Notes under the pieces: model-generated
The model's input: only the letters and a program-made list of their open reading frames with translations
Database searches by the model: none
What the model was told of the DNA's origin: nothing
Translations under genes and position numbers: made by a program
Part shown: positions 1 to 8,528 of the stretch, piece by piece
How positions within the stretch are numbered: the stretch's first letter is position 1
Layout of the letters: the number at the start of each line of letters is the position of its first letter
NCBI GenBank assembly: GCA_040880405.1
Contig: JBBDIM010000090.1
Location: forward strand, 1-30,711
Length of the DNA: 30,711 nucleotides
DNA from: JBBDIM01 sp040880405
Lineage (GTDB): Bacteria; Planctomycetota; Planctomycetia; Pirellulales; Pirellulaceae
Direction of reading: 5' to 3'

Positions 1-45
1 CACGAAGCAGCGTCTGGAGAATGATGGTCGGATCAAAAGAATTGG

Positions 46-123
46 AAACGCGGAGGCGCTGAGATCGCAGAGACAAAACCTGTGCGAAAGGCTTCCCTCT
101 GCGCCCTCAGCGTCTCTGCGTTT
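46..123. repeat. Imperfect inverted repeat in intergenic DNA
   Basis: Positions 46-73 and 96-123 are inverted copies of each other (about 23 of 28 positions match) around a short loop. The core resembles ACGCAGAGACGC, a motif that also occurs in the tandem repeat near 12.5 kb. It is non-coding and could fold into a hairpin. No transposase is nearby. Confidence 0.5.
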
Positions 124-312
124 CAATCCCGCCCGGCAGTGCCGGATAACCACTCTTTCCGGCTCACCCACGCGATCCTCGTTGCGAAAAATCTCCGCGG
201 CCGAAGAAGAAAACGATCGTTAGTAGCACGAATGGGAGCGTTGGTGCGAGGGACCAACGATTTCTCGACCGCCACCGTTGAAACCTGGAAAGCGGAATTT
301 TCGCGGGTTGCT

Positions 313-340
313 TTTCATGTCATTCGTGTGATTCGTGGTT
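313..340 (+). repeat. 28-bp direct repeat, copy 1
   Basis: It starts TTTCATGTCATTCG and ends TTCGTGGTT. A second copy at 919-946 matches at 26 of 28 positions in the same orientation. Both copies are non-coding, and their function is unknown. Confidence 0.6.
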
Positions 341-374
341 AAAAAAAGAGTCGCGGATTTTGACTTCGCCCCCA

Positions 375-612
375 GGGGATGAGTTCAATTACAAAGAGTC
401 GGAGGTCCAGAAGTTCCGGCCGCGGTCCCCGTAATTGACCTTATCCCCGTACGAGGTTGGCGGGCGAACCAATCGCCGCCGCGGGGTTGTCCGGTCAATG
501 GGAGAGAAATTCTGGTTTTCAAAATAGAGCGTTTGGAGGGGGATAAGGTCAATTACGGGTGCCGCGGACTAGGGTTCTATGCCGCCGACTCTTTGTAATT
601 GAACTCATCCCC
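375..612. repeat. REPIN-like double-hairpin element, copy 1
   Basis: The 238-bp element has 28-bp outer inverted ends (GGGGATGAGTTCAATTAC plus AAAGAGTCGG). Each half is a 74-bp hairpin (375-448 and 539-612) closed by the motif GGGGATRAGKTCAATTAC and its complement. The halves are mutually inverted and separated by about 90 bp. It has no open reading frame. A second copy in opposite orientation lies at 3953-4194. The layout resembles paired REP sequences (REPINs) or a MITE mobilised in trans; no mobilising enzyme is in the window. Confidence 0.8.
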
Positions 613-918
613 TGTCGCTTCTGCTTGCCCTCGGTGGCTAAAAAATCTCTCGCCAAGCCGCAAAGGGGGAGAAAATGAACCGGCCGACTCGTGATTTGTG
701 TCGGCCCTGCGGGGCTTTCCGCTGCGGTGCCTGCTCACGCGGCAAGCGGGCCGTCAGGCACCACGGGAAACTTCAACAACCGAAAACAACGGGGATGCCG
801 ATGGCATGCGGCGCATACGCCGGATCGCACCCATTGTCCCCTTTCTTTGATTCGAACTTCACGCAGTCCCGGAAAAGCTTCAGCACCTCACCCAACATTT
901 CACACCATCCCTTTCCCT

Positions 919-946
919 TTTCGTGTCATTCGTGTGTTTCGTGGTT
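919..946 (+). repeat. 28-bp direct repeat, copy 2
   Basis: It starts TTTCGTGTCATTCG and ends TTCGTGGTT. It pairs with the copy at 313-340, from which it differs at two positions. The conservation in otherwise non-coding DNA suggests a dispersed repeat family. Confidence 0.6.
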
Positions 947-1465
947 GATCGTTCAAATTTGAAGTTGGCGTGTACCTTTAGGCAATTAATCAAACCCCAC
1001 CTTCTCGCCTCCGTGAGCTCGGTGGCTAAAACCTTAACCCCGGGTGCCATTTTGAATGGGGGAAAGTCGGGTCTTCCGTATCCGTTTGGAAGACATATGG
1101 AGTTGCCCACGCATGAGACAGCGGAACGGCCACGGCCCGGTTGGTCGGCCGTGTTCGGGGCTAAAAAAGCGGATTCTCTTTTGTGCCGGAGTAATAAGAC
1201 CTGTTCACGCTGCCATTTTCAGGGAATCGCCGATTTTTTGAGGAATTGGTTTGACGAGCGTTTTTACCCACTCCAAGATACGGTAGATGGGAGAAATCTG
1301 GACAACCACGCCAATATTTCCCGGCCTGGAGCGAATCTCCGGGTGAAGTATTTAGTGCGCCTAACTTAACTCAACAATCGGCATTTTTCCCGAGGAATTC
1401 AGGCCGATGAGCGAGATTTTGTCAGGGGGTCTCAGGGGTTCTCGTCTCGGTTAAGGACTACGGGC

Positions 1466-2044
1466 ATGTATTGGCTATTTCTCTGGTGTGCGGTCCTCGC
1501 CGGTAGCGTGTTTCTGATTCAATCGCTGCTGGCGGTGATGGGGTTCGGCCTGGATGAGCTCGATATCCCAGATGATATTCCCGACGATCTACCCGCTGAT
1601 GGCGATACGTTTTCCGCCGATCATGGTTCCACCTGGTTGTTCGGCGTAATCTCATTCCGAACAATCGTCGCGGCGCTTACCTTTTTCGGCTTAGCGGGCC
1701 TCGCGACCGACAGCGCTGGCGCGACCGCGCCGGTTTCACTAACGGTTGCCATCTTGGTTGGTTTGGCCGCGATGTACTCGGTGTACTGGCTGATGAAGGT
1801 GATGATGGGACTGGGCCAGGATGGATCTCTCCGCATTGAAAACTCCGTCGGTCTGACCGGCACGGTTTACATCCCGATCCCAGGCGAGAGTGCCGGAACC
1901 GGTAAGATTCAGATGAAGCTGCAAAACCGAATCATCGAATACGCGGCCCAGACTGCGGACAAAGAACGGCTCTCAACCGGTACCCAAGTTCGCGTCGTGG
2001 AGGTGATTAGCCCCACGACCTTGCAGGTTGCTCGGCTTGAGTAA
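1466..2044 (+). CDS. NfeD/YuaF-like membrane protein with C-terminal OB domain
   Basis: This 192-residue protein has hydrophobic segments at about residues 3-25, 57-78 and 87-111, followed by a compact beta-rich domain at about 120-192 that fits the OB fold of NfeD-family proteins. A very acidic stretch (about 30-50, rich in Asp and Pro) lies between the first two segments. The ATG is preceded by AAGGA with an 8-nt gap. A flotillin gene follows 251 bp downstream on the same strand, as in the YuaF-YuaG and YqiJ-YqiK pairs, where the NfeD-like partner supports flotillin microdomains. Family assignment rests on topology and neighbour; sequence identity to characterised members looks low. Confidence 0.75.
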   Translation: MYWLFLWCAVLAGSVFLIQSLLAVMGFGLDELDIPDDIPDDLPADGDTFSADHGSTWLFGVISFRTIVAALTFFGLAGLATDSAGATAPVSLTVAILVGLAAMYSVYWLMKVMMGLGQDGSLRIENSVGLTGTVYIPIPGESAGTGKIQMKLQNRIIEYAAQTADKERLSTGTQVRVVEVISPTTLQVARLE

Positions 2045-2295
2045 AATCGGCCCGGTCGGGGCAGTCGTTGTAACCGCCGCAAGCGGAACAATTGACACAG
2101 CATCTGGGAACAAACCGCCGGGAATCCACTTTCCTCGGCGGGTTGCGTGGCCTAAATCCTCGTAGTGACCTTTGCGCGCTCCCCCTAAGAGTGGCGATTG
2201 GACGAGGTCCCTAGCAAATCGGTCAAATCGTCATTTACCACGATCGCGTGCCGCGATTGTTCATCAATTGAATCCGCGAATCAAGGAATCACTCC

Positions 2296-3939
2296 ATGCT
2301 GACATCGCTCGCACTTTTCGCCCAGGAAACAAATATCCCTCCTGTCTATATCTTCATGGGCATTGCGGTCATCCTGATTGTGTTGACGTTCTTCGGCATG
2401 TTGATCCTGCTCAAAAAGCAGTACAAACGCTGCCCCAGTAACCGCGTGCTGGTCATCTACGGTCGAACCGGCAAGGGAGCCGCTTCTCGGACCATTCATG
2501 GTGGTGCCTCGTTTGTGATTCCGCTGATCCAGGACTGGGCCTACCTCAGCTTGGAGCCGATTCAGATTGAAATCCCGCTGCGTGGCGCGCTGTCGTCGGA
2601 AAACATCCGCGTCAACGTACCTAGCGTGTTCACCGTCGCGATCGGCACCACCGCCGGCGTGATGGACAACGCGGCGGTTCGCCTGCTCGGGTTGTCCACC
2701 ATGGAAGTTCGCAAGCAAGCCGAGGAAATGATCTTCGGTCAATTGCGGCAGGTGATTGCCTCGATGAAGATCGAAGAGATCAACCGCGACCGCGATACCT
2801 TCCTCGAACATATCCAATCGTCGCTCGAACCGGAGCTCAACAAGATCGGGCTGGTCCTGATCAACGTGAACATCACCGACATCACCGACGAGTCGGGCTA
2901 TATCGACGCCATCGGGCAAAAGGCGGCATCGCTGGCCATTCAACTGGCTCGCGGTGACGTGGCCGACAACGAGAAAATGGGTGAAGTCCGCGTGGCCGAG
3001 GCTAATCGCGATCAAGAGGTCCAAGTGGCCACCGCACACAAGCTGCGAACCATCGGGACGCGCGAGGCCCAGCGCGATCAGGCGATCCGCGTGGCGGAGA
3101 TGGAAAAAGAACAAACCGTGGGCGAGCGGACCGCCGAGTACGAACGGGAGGCCCAGGTTAAAGACGCCGAGCGTCAAAAGCGGATTCGCATGGCGGAAGC
3201 GGACGCCACGGCGATCGAAGGGGAAAACCTTTCGCAAGCCAAAATCGCGGCCTCGCAAGCGGAACTCGCGGTTCGCCGAGCCGAGGCCTACCAGTTGGGT
3301 GAGACGCGCAAAAAGGAAGCGGAGGCGGGCGTGATCGAAGCCCAGAACCGGGCCATGGCGAAGGCCGCGATCGCCGAAGCGGAAAAAGTCGAAGCGGAGA
3401 AACGAGCCTTGCTCGAAGCTCCCGCCAAAGCGGAAAAAGCGAAGGTGGAAGTCGACGCCACCGCGGAAGCGTCACGACGTCGAATTCTGGCCGCTGCGGA
3501 AGCGGATGCGATCTTCGCCAAGTTGGAGGCGGAAGCCCGTGGTGAATATGAGAAACTGGCCAAAAAGGGTGAAGGCTTGGCGCGGATCGTCGAAGCGTGC
3601 GGGAGCAGCAAAGAGGCCTTCCAGTTGCTGCTGCTGGAACACCTAGACAACCTGGCCGATTCGTCCGCCAAGGCGATCTCGAACATCAAGTTCGACAAGA
3701 TCGTGGTCTGGGAGAACGGGGGCAAGGATGGCAAATCAAACACCGCCGACTTCCTGAGCGGGATGGCGAAAACCTTGCCGCCGATGATGCAAGTGATGAA
3801 AGATATCGGCGGTGTCGAGCTGCCGGAATCGCTGATCCGATTCACCGAAGGGGCCGAACCGATCACCTCCACCAACGGCGAAGAGCCAGTGGCAGCCGAA
3901 CCGGTTCCGCCGACCGACAGAGAGCGGCGGAAGAAGTAA
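2296..3939 (+). CDS. Flotillin-like SPFH/band 7 protein (YuaG/YqiK type)
   Basis: This 547-residue protein has one N-terminal membrane segment (about residues 16-39), an SPFH domain (about 45-200), and a long coiled coil rich in Glu-Ala repeats (about 205-420) typical of flotillins. The C-terminal part (about 430-547) ends in a Pro/Glu/Arg-rich tail. The length is close to YqiK and FloT. AAGGA stands 8 nt before the ATG. Flotillins scaffold membrane microdomains and oligomerise through the coiled coil. The gene follows an NfeD-like gene, the expected partner, and ends 13 bp before a double-hairpin repeat that may stop transcription. Confidence 0.9.
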   Translation: MLTSLALFAQETNIPPVYIFMGIAVILIVLTFFGMLILLKKQYKRCPSNRVLVIYGRTGKGAASRTIHGGASFVIPLIQDWAYLSLEPIQIEIPLRGALSSENIRVNVPSVFTVAIGTTAGVMDNAAVRLLGLSTMEVRKQAEEMIFGQLRQVIASMKIEEINRDRDTFLEHIQSSLEPELNKIGLVLINVNITDITDESGYIDAIGQKAASLAIQLARGDVADNEKMGEVRVAEANRDQEVQVATAHKLRTIGTREAQRDQAIRVAEMEKEQTVGERTAEYEREAQVKDAERQKRIRMAEADATAIEGENLSQAKIAASQAELAVRRAEAYQLGETRKKEAEAGVIEAQNRAMAKAAIAEAEKVEAEKRALLEAPAKAEKAKVEVDATAEASRRRILAAAEADAIFAKLEAEARGEYEKLAKKGEGLARIVEACGSSKEAFQLLLLEHLDNLADSSAKAISNIKFDKIVVWENGGKDGKSNTADFLSGMAKTLPPMMQVMKDIGGVELPESLIRFTEGAEPITSTNGEEPVAAEPVPPTDRERRKK

Positions 3940-3952
3940 ACGCGTTTGAACC

Positions 3953-4194
3953 GGGGATGAGTTCAATTACAAAGAGTCGGCGGCCTAGAACCCTAATCCG
4001 CAGCACCCGTAATTGAACTTATCCCCCTCTGCGAAACGCTCCATCTTCAATACGGGAAATCAGCTCTAATTGACCGGGCACCCCAAGGGCAACGATTGGT
4101 TCGCACGCCAAGCTTCGTACGGGGATAAGGTCAATTACGGGGACCGCGGCTGGAACTTCTTAACCACCGACTCTTTGTAATTGAACTCATCCCC
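3953..4194. repeat. REPIN-like double-hairpin element, copy 2 (inverted)
   Basis: The 242-bp element has the same 28-bp inverted ends as the copy at 375-612. It has two 74-bp hairpins (3953-4026 and 4121-4194) built from the same GGGGATRAGKTCAATTAC motif. Its right half, reverse-complemented, aligns closely with the left half of copy 1 into the central region, so the copies are in opposite orientation. It fills the gap between the convergent flotillin and permease genes and could act as a two-way transcription barrier. Confidence 0.8.
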
Positions 4195-4204
4195 TTCTGG
4201 CCAC

Positions 4205-5191
4205 TCAGCCTGTTTCCGTTGGTGCGATAGGCATTTCCCGCTTGGTTCGGCGATTGGCGACCACCCGGCGGACGATCTCGTCGAAGATCACGCCAATCAA
4301 AATCACCACGCCAATCACCGTCCCTTCCAGCTCGGCGAATCGTAGCGTCTCAATCGCCTGGTACAGCATCCGCAAGATTGCCGTGCCAATCAGTACTCCG
4401 ACGATCGACCCGACTCCGCCCCGCAAACTACAACCACCCAGCACCGCGGCGGCGATGGCATACAGCTCGAAAAAGGTGCCGGTGGTGTTCGGGGCGACGC
4501 TCCCCAGGTCGATGGCAAACAGAATGCCGGTCACACCCGCCAAGAACGAACAGATGATGTAGGCGGCGATCGTGACGTTATCGGTTTGGATGCCGCTGTA
4601 CCGCGCGGCCTGCTCGTTGTTTCCCAGGGCCTTCAGGTAGCGGCCAAACACGGTGCGGTTTAGTGCCACACCCGCCACCAACGCCACGCCACCTAGCATC
4701 CAGAGCGGCAGCGGCAGGCCCCACAATTTGGAAGCGGTCAGGTACTTGAGACTCTCTCCCGAGTCGCTCACCACAAACCCCGACACCATGTCGTCGCCTG
4801 TCAAATACCGCGCGATACTCCGCAGGACCAACAATCCGCAGAGCGTTACCACGAACGGCTGGAGTTTGAGTTTGGTGATGAGGAGCCCATAGATCAGCCC
4901 AATTAGTGCGGCCATGGTCAAAACCACCACCATCGCCAGATAGGGATTCATGTTGTACTCAAGAATCAGAATCCCGAACTGCGCGCCAATCAGCGCGATC
5001 ATCGAGCCGATCGACAGGTCGATCCCCCCGGAAATAATCACGAACGCGGCCCCAATCGTCATGATGCCGTACAGCCCCGTCCAGCGGAGCATCGTGCCGA
5101 TACTGCTTTGTGAAGCGAACAACGGTTCCATCTGCCGCGTGAGCAGGAAGATCGCGATCAGCAGCATCCCCAGCACGATATTCTTTAGCAT
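4205..5191 (-). CDS. Sugar ABC transporter permease (RbsC family)
   Basis: This 328-residue, very hydrophobic protein has about 8-10 membrane segments. It carries the hallmark GGIDLSIGS at residues 55-63, conserved in the BPD_transp_2 (RbsC/XylH/AraH) family. It is the last gene of a three-gene operon; its ATG lies 6 bp after the ATPase stop codon. It should form the inner-membrane channel of a pentose-, hexose- or polyol-type importer. The substrate cannot be told from the sequence. The C-terminus is positively charged and cytoplasmic-looking. Confidence 0.92.
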   Translation of the reverse strand: MLKNIVLGMLLIAIFLLTRQMEPLFASQSSIGTMLRWTGLYGIMTIGAAFVIISGGIDLSIGSMIALIGAQFGILILEYNMNPYLAMVVVLTMAALIGLIYGLLITKLKLQPFVVTLCGLLVLRSIARYLTGDDMVSGFVVSDSGESLKYLTASKLWGLPLPLWMLGGVALVAGVALNRTVFGRYLKALGNNEQAARYSGIQTDNVTIAAYIICSFLAGVTGILFAIDLGSVAPNTTGTFFELYAIAAAVLGGCSLRGGVGSIVGVLIGTAILRMLYQAIETLRFAELEGTVIGVVILIGVIFDEIVRRVVANRRTKREMPIAPTETG

Positions 5192-5197
5192 GGTTGT

Positions 5198-6730
5198 TTA
5201 GCCTTTTGACTCTTGAACTTGCTCCGCCTGAAGCGGTCCGCCGGTCGCCAGATTCATTACCGCCTCTTCGCTCAGTTGGTCGCGACTCAGGCACCCCGCG
5301 AGACGCCCCTCGTGCATCACCAGGGCCCGGTCCGCCATCCCCAGAATCTCCTCCAGCTCGCTGGAGACAAACAGAATGGCGACCCCCTGTTTGGCCAGCG
5401 ATTCCATCAATTCGTAGATCTCATGCTTGGCCCCGATATCGATGCCTCGGGTCGGCTCATCCAACAGCAGCACCTTCGGCTTCATTGCCAACCACTTGGC
5501 GATCACCACCTTTTGCTGGTTACCACCGGACAGATACCGAATCACCTGCGCCGGCCCCGGAGTTTTGACCCGCATTCGATCGATCATCTCCAAGGCCAAC
5601 GAGCGCTCACGCCGACCATCGACCAACGCCATCCGTGACATTCCAGCGAGCGCCGGCAGCGAGATGTTTTCCCGCACGTCCATATCCAGCACGAGCCCCT
5701 GCAGCTTACGATCCTCCGGGACCAGGAACACACCGTGGGCAATCGCGTCGCGGGGAGAGCGAATCCGGCAAGCCTGACCTGCGATTTCAATCTCCCCCTG
5801 TTCCGCCGGAGCAATCCCGAACAGGGTGTTTAGAAGCTCAGTCCGGCCCGCCCCCACAAGTCCCGAAAGGCCGACAATCTCGCCCCGGCGGAGCTCGAAA
5901 TCGAGCGACTCCTCCGGATGAGTCGGAGTCCGCAGCCCGGCCGCTTGCAGGACCAACTCTCCCGGCGGGTGGCAGACATGGGCATAGAATTGGCTGAGGT
6001 CACGTCCGACCATCAGGCGGACCATGTTCTCGTGCGTGATTTCTTGGTGAGGCAGTTCGCCACTGTTTTGGCCGTCCCGCAGTGCGACCACGCGATCGGA
6101 AACCCGCCGCACCTCTCCCAGCCGATGAGAAATGTAGAGGATACTCACCCCCTTGGCCCGCAACGACTGGATGACCGTAAACAGGGCCTCCACCTCGCGC
6201 GAGGAAAGGCTGGAGGTGGGCTCGTCCATGATCAAGAGCCGCGCGTTGCACGAGAGGGCTTTGGCAATTTCAACCAGTTGCTGCTGGCCAATCGAAAGCT
6301 CCGCCAGCGGCGTCTCAGGGGAGAGGCTCAGGCCGACTTGCCGTAAGACGTCGACCGACTGCTTGCGAATCTCACGATGAGAAATAAAACCGCAGACGCG
6401 CGGTTCCCGCCCCAAGAAGATGTTCCCGCCGACGGTCAAGTTATCGCACAGGTTCAGTTCCTGATGAATGAGCGCGATTCCCAACCGCATCGCGTCCTTG
6501 ACGCCGCGAAGTTCCACCAACTCGCCATTCACCTTGATCATCCCGCCATCCGGCGGCTGGATCCCGGCCAGAATCTTCATCAAGGTACTTTTGCCCGCCC
6601 CGTTTTCGCCGATGATGGCGACCGATTCCCCTTGCCCCACGGTCAGGGAAACCTCCACCAAAGCCTTCACCCCGGGAAAGCTTTTCGTGATCCGCTCGGC
6701 TTCCAAAAATGGAGGAGAGTCTGAAGGCAC
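5198..6730 (-). CDS. Sugar ABC transporter double ATP-binding protein (RbsA/MglA family)
   Basis: This 510-residue protein has two fused ABC domains. The first has Walker A GENGAGKS (41-48), signature LSIGQQQ (145-151) and Walker B LLIMDE (165-170). The second has a degenerate Walker A, GLVGAGRTE (290-298), which is usual for the family, with signature LSGGNQQK (400-407) and Walker B VLLLDE (420-425). The start codon is GTG, 11 bp after the binding-protein stop. It powers sugar import together with the permease and lipoprotein beside it. Full length and motif content are typical. Confidence 0.93.
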   Translation of the reverse strand: MPSDSPPFLEAERITKSFPGVKALVEVSLTVGQGESVAIIGENGAGKSTLMKILAGIQPPDGGMIKVNGELVELRGVKDAMRLGIALIHQELNLCDNLTVGGNIFLGREPRVCGFISHREIRKQSVDVLRQVGLSLSPETPLAELSIGQQQLVEIAKALSCNARLLIMDEPTSSLSSREVEALFTVIQSLRAKGVSILYISHRLGEVRRVSDRVVALRDGQNSGELPHQEITHENMVRLMVGRDLSQFYAHVCHPPGELVLQAAGLRTPTHPEESLDFELRRGEIVGLSGLVGAGRTELLNTLFGIAPAEQGEIEIAGQACRIRSPRDAIAHGVFLVPEDRKLQGLVLDMDVRENISLPALAGMSRMALVDGRRERSLALEMIDRMRVKTPGPAQVIRYLSGGNQQKVVIAKWLAMKPKVLLLDEPTRGIDIGAKHEIYELMESLAKQGVAILFVSSELEEILGMADRALVMHEGRLAGCLSRDQLSEEAVMNLATGGPLQAEQVQESKG

Positions 6731-6741
6731 GATACCGATTC

Positions 6742-7809
6742 CTATTGCGCGGAATACATTTCCGGAACCGGTTTGTCCAGTAGTTCGTCGATCACCCCTT
6801 GGCTGCGTTCCTGGGCGTTGAGCACCTCCATCTTGCCGACGAAGATCATCACGTCACCCCCGTCCGGGATCGCCTCTTTGACCAGCTTGCCGGCGGCTCG
6901 GCCCGCCAAGTAGTTGCCGGTGCCGATGTAGAACAGTCGCTTGCTTTTCGGGGCGTCCGAATCGTGGCAGATCACGACCATCGTTTCGGCCGCTTGATCG
7001 ATCAAACTGGTCTGGCTGTCCGGATCGATCGGGCTGATCGCCAACCCCTGACATCCGTCCCCCATCTTGCGCTCGATGTACCGTTTTTGCTGTTCGGTCG
7101 TGCCGTCCGACGGATGGTACACATCACATTCCGCGTTGAAGATCGGCTCGGCTCGCCGCACACCCGCTTCGGCCAAGTTCCAGAACGGATCGACCGTGTT
7201 GGTGAGAAACCCGATCTTCACCGGTTCGGACGTATCGTAATCATCCCGGTCGTGAGGAGGCGGGGTCCCTTCTCCCGCGTTTATTCGGGCAATCTCCGCC
7301 TGAAACTCAGCGACGTTATCCTGGCGGATCGTTTGATGCGAGATGAAAATTAGTTTGCTATCCGGCACCTCGGGCCCTTGGTCCCGGATGAGGCCGGAAA
7401 GGTACTCGACCGATTTGTAGCCAAAGGCGAACGGCTGCTGCACGATGGTCCCGTGAATCTTGCCCGCCTCGATTCCCCGCAGGGTCGCCTCGTTTTCGTC
7501 GAACCCGACGATCGCGATCTCGTCTAGCTTGCCCGCCTCTTCAACCGCGTTGAGAATCTGCGGCGGATTGTAGGCCCACAGCCCCACCATGCACTTGAGA
7601 TTCGGATTGCCGTTGATCGCCGCTTCGGCGTTTTGCTTGGCCCGGCCATGATCGTTGTTGTCCGTGCGGATTCCGAGAATCCGATACTTGCCCGCTTCAA
7701 TCGGAAACCGATCAGAATCGGCCCTGCCGCTGCTCGTGCGACGACAGCCTGGCAAGGCAATCAGAATGAGACAGACGACGCACAACAGGCGGCGAGCGGC
7801 GATGCCCAT
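6742..7809 (-). CDS. Sugar-binding lipoprotein (RbsB type) with apparently circularly permuted domain order
   Basis: The ATG at 7809 gives 355 residues starting with a lipoprotein signal (LPGC, Cys22); a TTG at 7854 would add 15. The halves are reversed relative to RbsB. Residues about 36-163 match the normal C-terminal half, with GLWAYNPPQ, VGFDENEA and GTIVQQPF. A Pro/Asp-rich linker (about 175-195) follows. Residues about 196-345 match the normal N-terminal half, with KIGFLTNTVDPFW, HDSDAPKSKR and YIGTGNYLAGR. Likely ligand contacts from both halves survive: aromatic and Asn residues near 78-81, Asp104, Gln124, Phe209-Trp210 and Asp283. As the first gene of the ABC operon it should deliver sugar to the permease. 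A pseudogene seems unlikely because the frame is open throughout. Confidence 0.85.
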   Translation of the reverse strand: MGIAARRLLCVVCLILIALPGCRRTSSGRADSDRFPIEAGKYRILGIRTDNNDHGRAKQNAEAAINGNPNLKCMVGLWAYNPPQILNAVEEAGKLDEIAIVGFDENEATLRGIEAGKIHGTIVQQPFAFGYKSVEYLSGLIRDQGPEVPDSKLIFISHQTIRQDNVAEFQAEIARINAGEGTPPPHDRDDYDTSEPVKIGFLTNTVDPFWNLAEAGVRRAEPIFNAECDVYHPSDGTTEQQKRYIERKMGDGCQGLAISPIDPDSQTSLIDQAAETMVVICHDSDAPKSKRLFYIGTGNYLAGRAAGKLVKEAIPDGGDVMIFVGKMEVLNAQERSQGVIDELLDKPVPEMYSAQ

Positions 7810-7978
7810 GGATGGAACTACCAGCGCGAGGAATGAGTGGGGGAGGGGGAACAAGCGAATCGGCAGATAAGGGGAAACCCTAGCACCATGCGGCGATGGT
7901 CAAAAGGGGTTCCCAAGACCGCCATTCTAGGGTGCGAAAGGTTCCAAAGCAACCAACCATTTTGCCCTCCGGCGCATG

Positions 7979-8012
7979 AAAAAACCCGGCGGACACTACG
8001 GCCCGCCGGGTT
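7979..8012 (-). terminator. Intrinsic terminator after the small lipoprotein gene
   Basis: AACCCGGCGG at 7983-7992 pairs perfectly with 8003-8012 around a 10-nt loop. Read on the minus strand, the stem is followed by a run of six T. It lies about 90 bp downstream of the lipoprotein stop and upstream of the binding-protein gene, separating the two minus-strand units. Confidence 0.8.
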
Positions 8013-8101
8013 CATGCAATGCGCACTGATCAGGCGGACCTGCCGCATCCGACCAGGATTTTCGTCGCTCCCGCGATCACGCGGGCCTGGACTTTCAAAG
8101 C

Positions 8102-8320
8102 CTATTCGGGCTCAACTTCGTCCGCTGCGGGTTCGGTCGTCAGATTGCTGGACGGCTCGATCACGTCGTTGGTCAAGTTTCCGCTCGCCGGAGTCTCTTC
8201 ATGCGCGGGAGCCTCTTCGGTGGGATTCGGCGTAACCGGCTCTGGCGGTTTGCAACCGGTAAGCGCAACCGACGCGGCAACAACCAAAAACATCCCGCAC
8301 AATGACTTCATCAAACTCAT
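8102..8320 (-). CDS. Small lipoprotein, unknown function
   Basis: This 72-residue protein has a signal peptide ending in the lipobox LTGC (Cys22), followed by a short acidic tail rich in Pro, Glu, Thr and Asn with no predicted fold. A second in-frame ATG at codon 4 is also possible. An intrinsic terminator follows, which supports it as a real, independently transcribed gene. Small lipoproteins of this kind are common in planctomycetes. No function can be assigned. Confidence 0.7.
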   Translation of the reverse strand: MSLMKSLCGMFLVVAASVALTGCKPPEPVTPNPTEEAPAHEETPASGNLTNDVIEPSSNLTTEPAADEVEPE

Positions 8321-8528
8321 AGGTAATGCCCTTTTCGAAAAACCTCAAACTCAGACCTTTAGTCTATAGGCTGAAAAGCGATTTCTCAAGCGGGTCAGGT
8401 ATTCGGCACAGGGGTTAAAACGCTCGACATCGTCCTGGGCGATACAACAGGCATATCCGCCTGGTTTTGACCGGAGGGCTGAATCGAGCAAGGCAGTGGT
8501 CGATAACTAGCCAAGGACTCTAGCCCGC

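Larger units (their letters stand above)
1..1465. other. Gene-free, repeat-rich spacer
   Basis: No convincing coding sequence is present. The short open frames lack family-like sequence, cross the repeat elements and have no ribosome binding sites. The stretch holds an imperfect inverted repeat (46-123), a double-hairpin element (375-612), and a 28-bp direct repeat at 313-340 and 919-946 that differs at only two positions. The phrase CTCGGTGGCTAAAA recurs around 629 and 1019. About 950-1450 contains nothing recognisable. Confidence 0.6.

Noticed and set aside
82..342. 86-codon open frame near the window start
   Set aside because: It crosses an inverted repeat and ends in a dispersed repeat; the translation is low-complexity Arg/Ser-rich and gene-unlike.
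923..1369. 148-codon open frame in the left spacer
   Set aside because: It begins inside a dispersed direct repeat, has no ribosome binding site and shows no family-like composition or hydrophobic core pattern.
2281..3258. 325-codon open frame on the minus strand opposite the flotillin gene
   Set aside because: It is a shadow of the codon-biased flotillin gene; its His/Asp/Arg-rich translation has no recognisable motif.
6742..7809. Binding-protein gene as a pseudogene or two gene fragments
   Set aside because: The frame is open from the lipoprotein signal to the stop, both halves keep their ligand-site motifs, and the spacing to the ATPase gene is normal for an operon.
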